A DNA stretch of 9,790 bases from JAVBQJ01 sp031549115 (GTDB taxonomy: Bacteria > Verrucomicrobiota > Lentisphaeria > Victivallales > Victivallaceae), in assembly GCA_031549115.1 (NCBI GenBank), contig JAVBQJ010000171.1, positions 1 to 9,790 of the forward strand. Reading direction: 5' to 3'. Of this stretch, positions 6,213 to 9,790 are shown piece by piece. Below the pieces are notes generated by a model. It saw nothing but the letters and a program-made list of their open reading frames with translations. It did not search any database and was not told where the DNA came from. The translations under genes and the position numbers were made by a program. The number at the start of each line of letters is the position of its first letter. The stretch's first letter is position 1.

Positions 6213-6469
6213 TCCGTTTCCACTCCGGAGTGACGGAATCAGTTCGTGTATCGGTGCTCCAAGTTGTACGTAAATGACGGAATTTCCCGTCAAATTTGGA
6301 ATCTTTGACGGCGCGATTGTTTCTTTCTCAGTCCCCGATTCGGAAGCCTTGCACCGCCTTCAAAAATCATTCTGTGATAACGCTCGGCGCATATGCGAAT
6401 TTTCGCCGATCCCAAGACAGTGTCCTGTTTGTGTGTTCTTAAAATTATAGATCTGCATATTACATTATT
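6213..6469 (+). promoter_or_regulatory. 257-bp leader/intergenic region before the decarboxylase genes
   Basis: No gene is supported here. Visible structure: a perfect 12-bp palindrome CACTCCGGAGTG (6221-6232); three direct copies of TGACGG at 6231, 6275 and 6306, the first two extended to TGACGGAAT; an inverted copy at 6287-6292 that makes a 6-bp hairpin with 6275-6280; and a palindrome CGCATATGCG (6388-6397) inside a larger stem 6385-6389/6404-6408. TAAAAT (6440-6445) and TATTAC (6458-6463) are possible -10 elements, without a matching -35. It probably holds the promoter and 5' leader of the downstream pair. Confidence 0.4.
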
Positions 6470-8281
6470 ATGAAAAAAATCAATTTCATGTTGACCGCCT
6501 TCCGTGACGGGTTCCAATCGGTATTTGGCGCCCGGGTATTTTCCAAGGATTTTCTTCCGGTGGTGGCGATGGCCTCCGAAGCCGGAATTCAACATTTCGA
6601 AGCCGGCGGCGGAGCGCTGTTCCAGGCGGCTTTCTTTTACAGCAACGAAGACGCTTTCCAGGTAATGGACAACTTCCGCAAGGTGACGGGCCCGTCGGCC
6701 AACTTGCAGACGCTGGCACGCGGAATCAACGTGGTGGGTCTGGACTCGCAGCCGCGCGACATCATCAAGCTGCATGCGCTGCTGATGAAAAAACACGGCA
6801 TCACCACCATCCGTAACTTCGACGCGCTGAACGACGTGAACAACCTGATCTACTCGGGCCGGTGCATCGCCGAAGCCGGACTGAATCACGAAGTCGCGAT
6901 CACGATGATGGAACTGCCCCCGGGCTGCGAGGGCCACACGCCGGAATTTTACGTGACGGTGCTGCGCCGGATTCTGGAGTCGGACATTCCGTACACTTCG
7001 CTGTGCTTCAAGGATGCGACCGGTACCTCGACGCCGAAAAAGGTGTACCAGGTGATCCGCGAAGCGCGCAAACTGATCGGCGAACGCATTCCGATCGTAT
7101 TCCACTCGCACGAAACCGCCGGCTGCTCGATCATATCCTACCAGGCGGCAATCGAAGCCGGAGCGACCCAGATCGACCTGTCGATGGCGCCGCTGTCCGG
7201 CGGCACCTGCCAGCCCGACGTCCTGACCATGTGGCACGCGCTGCGCGGCACGGATTACACGCTGGACATCGACTACAAGAAGATTGTGGCGCTGGAAAAC
7301 GCGCTCAAGAAAGCGCTGGAAGACTACTTCATGCCGCCGGAAGCCACCAAGGTGGATCCGCTGATCCCGTTCTTCCCGATGCCGGGCGGGGCGCTGACCG
7401 CCAATACGCAGATGCTGCGTGACAACAATATGCTCGACCGCTACCCGGAAATCATGGCGGCGATGGGCGAAACCGTGGCCAAGGGCGGTTACGGCACCTC
7501 GGTGACGCCGGTGTCGCAGTTCTACTTCCAGCAGGCGTTCAACAACGTGATGTTCGGCCCGTGGAAGAAGATCGCCGAAGGATACGGCAAGATGGTTCTG
7601 GGCTACTTCGGCCGCACGCCGGAAGCGCCGGACCCGGAGGTGGTGAAGATCGCCGCCGAGCAGCTGAAGCTGGCGCCGACCGAAGACAACCCGCTCGACA
7701 TCAATGACGCCAACAAGGCCAAGGGCCGCAACGCCGCCATCGGGTTATTGGAAGCGCACAAGCTGCCGGTCAGCGACGAGAATATCTTCATCGCCGCCAC
7801 CTGCCAGGAGAAGGGCATCGCCTTCCTCAAGGGCGAAGCCAAGATCGGGGTGCGGAAGAATGCGCCGGAGGCCAAGGCTCCGGCCGCCCCCAAGATCGAC
7901 GGCCCGGTCAAGGTCCAGGTCAACGGACACGCCTACGAAGTGAAAATCAACGGCGATACCGCGGTTGTCAACGGCAAGAGCTATCCGTTGAATTTCAAGG
8001 CTTCCGATGCGGCCTCCGCAGTCAGCACGCCGGCAACGGCGGTGGCGGCGGACAAGCTGAATGAATTCACCGAGATCCACGCGGCGCTGCCGGGCATGGT
8101 GATCCGTATGGAAGTGGCGCCGGGCGAACCGGTCACCGCCGGCCAGACGATCATGGTGGTCGAAGCGATGAAGATGGAAACTCCGGTGCAGTCGCTGGTG
8201 GGCGGAGTGCTGGGCAGCTGCCTGGTTCATGTGGGCGATCAGGTGCAGACCGGACAGGTGCTGGCGATTGTCAAGCATTGA
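6470..8281 (+). CDS. oadA: biotin-dependent carboxyltransferase, oxaloacetate decarboxylase alpha subunit type (OadA/PycB/CfiA family)
   Basis: The 603-residue protein has an N-terminal carboxyltransferase TIM barrel (about 1-300), a helical conserved carboxylase domain (about 300-460), a linker and a C-terminal biotinyl domain (about 535-603). Active-site residues of the family are present: Asp13 in FRDGFQS, carboxylated Lys181 in CFKDATG and metal ligands His212/His214 in HSHETAG. Biotin would attach to Lys568 in EAMKM. With OadB it would move CO2 from the substrate to biotin for Na+-coupled decarboxylation. The text differs from the classic OadA DxxLRDAHQS, reading TAFRDGFQS, and the segment PVSQFYFQQAFNN plus WKKIAEGYGKMVLG recalls the PycB/CfiA-like branch, so oxaloacetate is likely but not proven as substrate; pyruvate or 2-oxoglutarate carboxylation is an alternative. 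No Shine-Dalgarno sequence precedes ATG 6470. oadB follows after 45 bp. Confidence 0.88.
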   Translation: MKKINFMLTAFRDGFQSVFGARVFSKDFLPVVAMASEAGIQHFEAGGGALFQAAFFYSNEDAFQVMDNFRKVTGPSANLQTLARGINVVGLDSQPRDIIKLHALLMKKHGITTIRNFDALNDVNNLIYSGRCIAEAGLNHEVAITMMELPPGCEGHTPEFYVTVLRRILESDIPYTSLCFKDATGTSTPKKVYQVIREARKLIGERIPIVFHSHETAGCSIISYQAAIEAGATQIDLSMAPLSGGTCQPDVLTMWHALRGTDYTLDIDYKKIVALENALKKALEDYFMPPEATKVDPLIPFFPMPGGALTANTQMLRDNNMLDRYPEIMAAMGETVAKGGYGTSVTPVSQFYFQQAFNNVMFGPWKKIAEGYGKMVLGYFGRTPEAPDPEVVKIAAEQLKLAPTEDNPLDINDANKAKGRNAAIGLLEAHKLPVSDENIFIAATCQEKGIAFLKGEAKIGVRKNAPEAKAPAAPKIDGPVKVQVNGHAYEVKINGDTAVVNGKSYPLNFKASDAASAVSTPATAVAADKLNEFTEIHAALPGMVIRMEVAPGEPVTAGQTIMVVEAMKMETPVQSLVGGVLGSCLVHVGDQVQTGQVLAIVKH

Positions 8282-8326
8282 TTGCAGCGCAGCGCGATTC
8301 GAATACTATAACAGAGTGCTATTATT

Positions 8327-9571
8327 ATGGATATGAATTCTCTCACGGAAATTTTCCAGGGAGTCCACTTGATGCTGCAATCCGAACCCCATGTGGTGAT
8401 TGCCCGCTTCGTGTTGATTCTGCTGGGATTTGCAATGATTTATCTGGGTAAAAAAGGGGTGCTGGAGCCGCTTCTGATGATTCCCATGGGTCTCGGAATG
8501 AGCACGATCAACGCCTCGGTGATGTTCTTCGACCCGGTGAATATGGCCAACAAGCTGCCGGTAGACCCGGCGGCGACGGGAACCTTGTTCCTGAGCTCGA
8601 TTGAGAGCGACAACAATGCGCTGATGACGCTGATGCAGATCGACTGGCTGCAGCCGTTCTACACGCTGGCCTTCAGCAACGGCCTGATCGCGTGTCTGAT
8701 CTTCATGGGCATCGGAGCATTGCTCGACGTCGGGTTCGTGATGGCGCGTCCGTATGCCAGTATGTTTCTGGCGTTGTGCGCGGAACTCGGAACCCTGATC
8801 ACGCTGCCGATTGCGAAGGCGTGCGGGATGACGATGCAGGAATCGGCGGCGATCGCGCTGGTCGGCGGCGCCGACGGCCCGATGGTGCTGTTCGGCTCGT
8901 TGAAGCTGGCGCCGGATCTGTTTGTGCCGATCACGGTGGTGGCCTATCTTTATTTGGGGTTGGCCTATGGCGTGTTCCCCTACCTGATCAAATGGACGAT
9001 TCCGCGACGTCTGCGCGGCATCGCCATGGCGCCGGACAAGGGCGACGCACTGAAGATCACTTCGGGACAGAAACTGCTGTTCGCGGTGGTGGCGTGCGTG
9101 CTCCTGTGCTTCCTGTTCCCGGTGGCGTCGCCGCTGTTCTTCAGCTTGTTCCTCGGAATTGCAGTCCGGGAGTCGGGTCTGGACAAGTTCCAGTACCTGA
9201 TCAGCGAAGTGGTGCTGTACTCTTCGACGCTGCTGCTGGGCGTATTGCTCGGCGTATTGTGCGAAGCGCAGGTGATTATGCATGAAAAGGTGTTGCTGCT
9301 GTTGCTGTTGGGCATGCTGTCGCTGCTGCTGTCGGCGGTCGGCGGTATTGCGGGCGGCTATATCATGTACTTCATCAAGCGCGGCAAGTACAATCCGGTC
9401 ATCGGAATCGCGGCGGTAAGCTGCGTGCCGACAACGGCAAAGGTGGCGCAGAAGTGCGTCAACGATGTCAATCCGGGTGCGATCGTAATGCAGCATGCGC
9501 TGGGGGCGAATATTTGCGGTGTTATCACGACCGCGATTATCACCGCCGTTTACATCTGTTTGCTGAGCTAG
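8327..9571 (+). CDS. oadB: Na+-transporting decarboxylase beta subunit (OadB family)
   Basis: This 414-residue membrane protein decarboxylates carboxybiotin on OadA and uses the energy to export Na+. It is strongly hydrophobic with about nine to eleven potential membrane segments. Family hallmarks: YLGKKGVLEPLLMIPMGLGM (39-58), FMGIGALLDV, LVGGADGPMVLFG with the Na+/proton-site Asp183, AYLYL with Tyr209, and NPVIGIAAVSCVP (356-368). Asp183, Tyr209, Asn356, Gly360 and Ser365 align with Klebsiella OadB Asp203, Tyr229, Asn373, Gly377 and Ser382; the position of Arg389 is Lys372 here. The related beta subunits of methylmalonyl-CoA (MmdB) and glutaconyl-CoA (GcdB) decarboxylases share this fold, so substrate depends on the partner. 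ATG 8327 has only a weak AGAG upstream; ATG 8333 is an alternative. The gamma subunit gene is not adjacent on either side. Confidence 0.92.
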   Translation: MDMNSLTEIFQGVHLMLQSEPHVVIARFVLILLGFAMIYLGKKGVLEPLLMIPMGLGMSTINASVMFFDPVNMANKLPVDPAATGTLFLSSIESDNNALMTLMQIDWLQPFYTLAFSNGLIACLIFMGIGALLDVGFVMARPYASMFLALCAELGTLITLPIAKACGMTMQESAAIALVGGADGPMVLFGSLKLAPDLFVPITVVAYLYLGLAYGVFPYLIKWTIPRRLRGIAMAPDKGDALKITSGQKLLFAVVACVLLCFLFPVASPLFFSLFLGIAVRESGLDKFQYLISEVVLYSSTLLLGVLLGVLCEAQVIMHEKVLLLLLLGMLSLLLSAVGGIAGGYIMYFIKRGKYNPVIGIAAVSCVPTTAKVAQKCVNDVNPGAIVMQHALGANICGVITTAIITAVYICLLS

Positions 9572-9580
9572 AATAGCCGC

Positions 9581-9635
9581 TGCCTGTCGTGTCCTCAATA
9601 GCCGCAAGCAAAAGGAGGACATGGCGCGACAGGCA
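9581..9635. repeat. long bipartite hairpin after oadB
   Basis: TGCCTGTCG (9581-9589) pairs with 9627-9635 and TGTCCTC (9590-9596) pairs with 9615-9621, giving a 16-bp stem interrupted by a 5-nt bulge (9622-9626), with an 18-nt loop. It starts 10 nt after the oadB stop codon. No T run follows, so it may be a processing or stabilising 3' structure, a Rho-assisted stop, or part of a repeat element rather than a classic terminator. Confidence 0.6.
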
Positions 9636-9700
9636 GGCGTAAAGATCAATAACCTGGATGTTGCATGAAGCGCCGGAAATATATCGCAAGCATTATGGAT

Positions 9701-9768
9701 GCCAAAGACTTGCAAATACCGCAGTCGATAGCAGCGCTATCGGCGAGGATTTTCGCAAGGCTTTTGGC
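9701..9768. repeat. nested hairpin near the right edge
   Basis: An inner 7-bp stem CGATAGC (9726-9732) pairs with 9736-9742 around a 3-nt loop. An outer arm pairs 9709-9713 with 9755-9759 and 9701-9706 with 9763-9768, separated by small internal loops. Around it the word CGCAAG recurs (9604, 9695, 9754 areas). Together with the preceding hairpin, the 219 bp after oadB look like structured non-coding DNA. The window ends before its context is clear. Confidence 0.45.
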
Positions 9769-9790
9769 GCCATAAGGATGCGATAGATTT

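Noticed and set aside
5837..6273. Other overlapping frames at 5837-6160 and 6007-6273
   Set aside because: They lack signal peptides and ribosome binding sites; only the tail of the latter matters, as the possible continuation after slippage at the C8 tract.
6290..7237. 315-codon minus-strand frame opposite the oadA 5' half
   Set aside because: Low-complexity Arg/His-rich shadow of oadA; no ribosome binding site or family resemblance.
8306..9715. 469-codon open frame on the minus strand opposite oadB
   Set aside because: Gln/Arg/His-rich composition, no family pattern, fully antisense to a well-recognised membrane protein gene.
9621..9775. Two tiny overlapping frames of 15 and 36 codons (ATGA junction at 9665), the first preceded by AGGAGG
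   Set aside because: Spacing from AGGAGG to ATG is only 2 nt, the site is part of a hairpin stem, and the lengths are within chance. Worth revisiting only if homologues show conservation.

Overview
The window comes from a Gram-negative bacterium that makes lipopolysaccharide. It holds seven convincing protein genes and one plausible small exported protein gene, all on the + strand. GC content looks moderately high, with codons ending mostly in G or C. The presence of both a Kdo/LPS-transport cluster and a biotin-dependent Na+-pump decarboxylase, together with the structured GC-rich repeats at the left edge, suggests an anaerobic or fermentative bacterium, possibly of the PVC group (for example Lentisphaerota/Victivallales). 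That placement is inference from gene style only; there is no rRNA or other marker here.

Layout. Positions 1-418 have no credible gene. They are packed with hairpins arranged as tandem units of about 100 nt, then a 15-bp-stem hairpin and a 33-bp direct repeat just before kdsA. Positions 419-5584 form a tightly packed envelope cluster: kdsA (Kdo-8-P synthase), kdsC (Kdo-8-P phosphatase, overlapping kdsA by 23 bp), a very large exported LptC/LptA-like protein (overlapping kdsC by 34 bp), lptB (transport ATPase, preceded by a good candidate sigma-70 promoter) and hpf (ribosome hibernation factor). The cluster ends in a textbook intrinsic terminator at 5623-5660. Positions 5661-6469 are mostly non-coding apart from a possible 127-residue secreted protein (5829-6212) with a C8 tract near its 3' end. 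Positions 6470-9571 encode a biotin-carrying carboxyltransferase (OadA type) and its Na+-pumping membrane partner OadB. Positions 9572-9790 hold two strong hairpin structures and no supported gene.

How the genes fit together. KdsA and KdsC make Kdo, the sugar joining lipid A to the core. LptB powers extraction of finished LPS, and the LptC/LptA-like protein would carry it across the periplasm. That protein is the most unusual item in the window: 871 residues, with an N-terminal LptC-like part followed by four tandem modules of about 170 residues, each about the size of one LptA. It may be a covalently pre-assembled bridge in place of the LptA oligomer of E. coli. OadA and OadB together would couple decarboxylation of a 2-oxoacid to Na+ export; the usual gamma subunit gene (oadG) is not in the window. 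The second strong signal is the left-edge array, where stems change sequence between copies while pairing is kept, pointing to selection on structure or spread of palindromic units.
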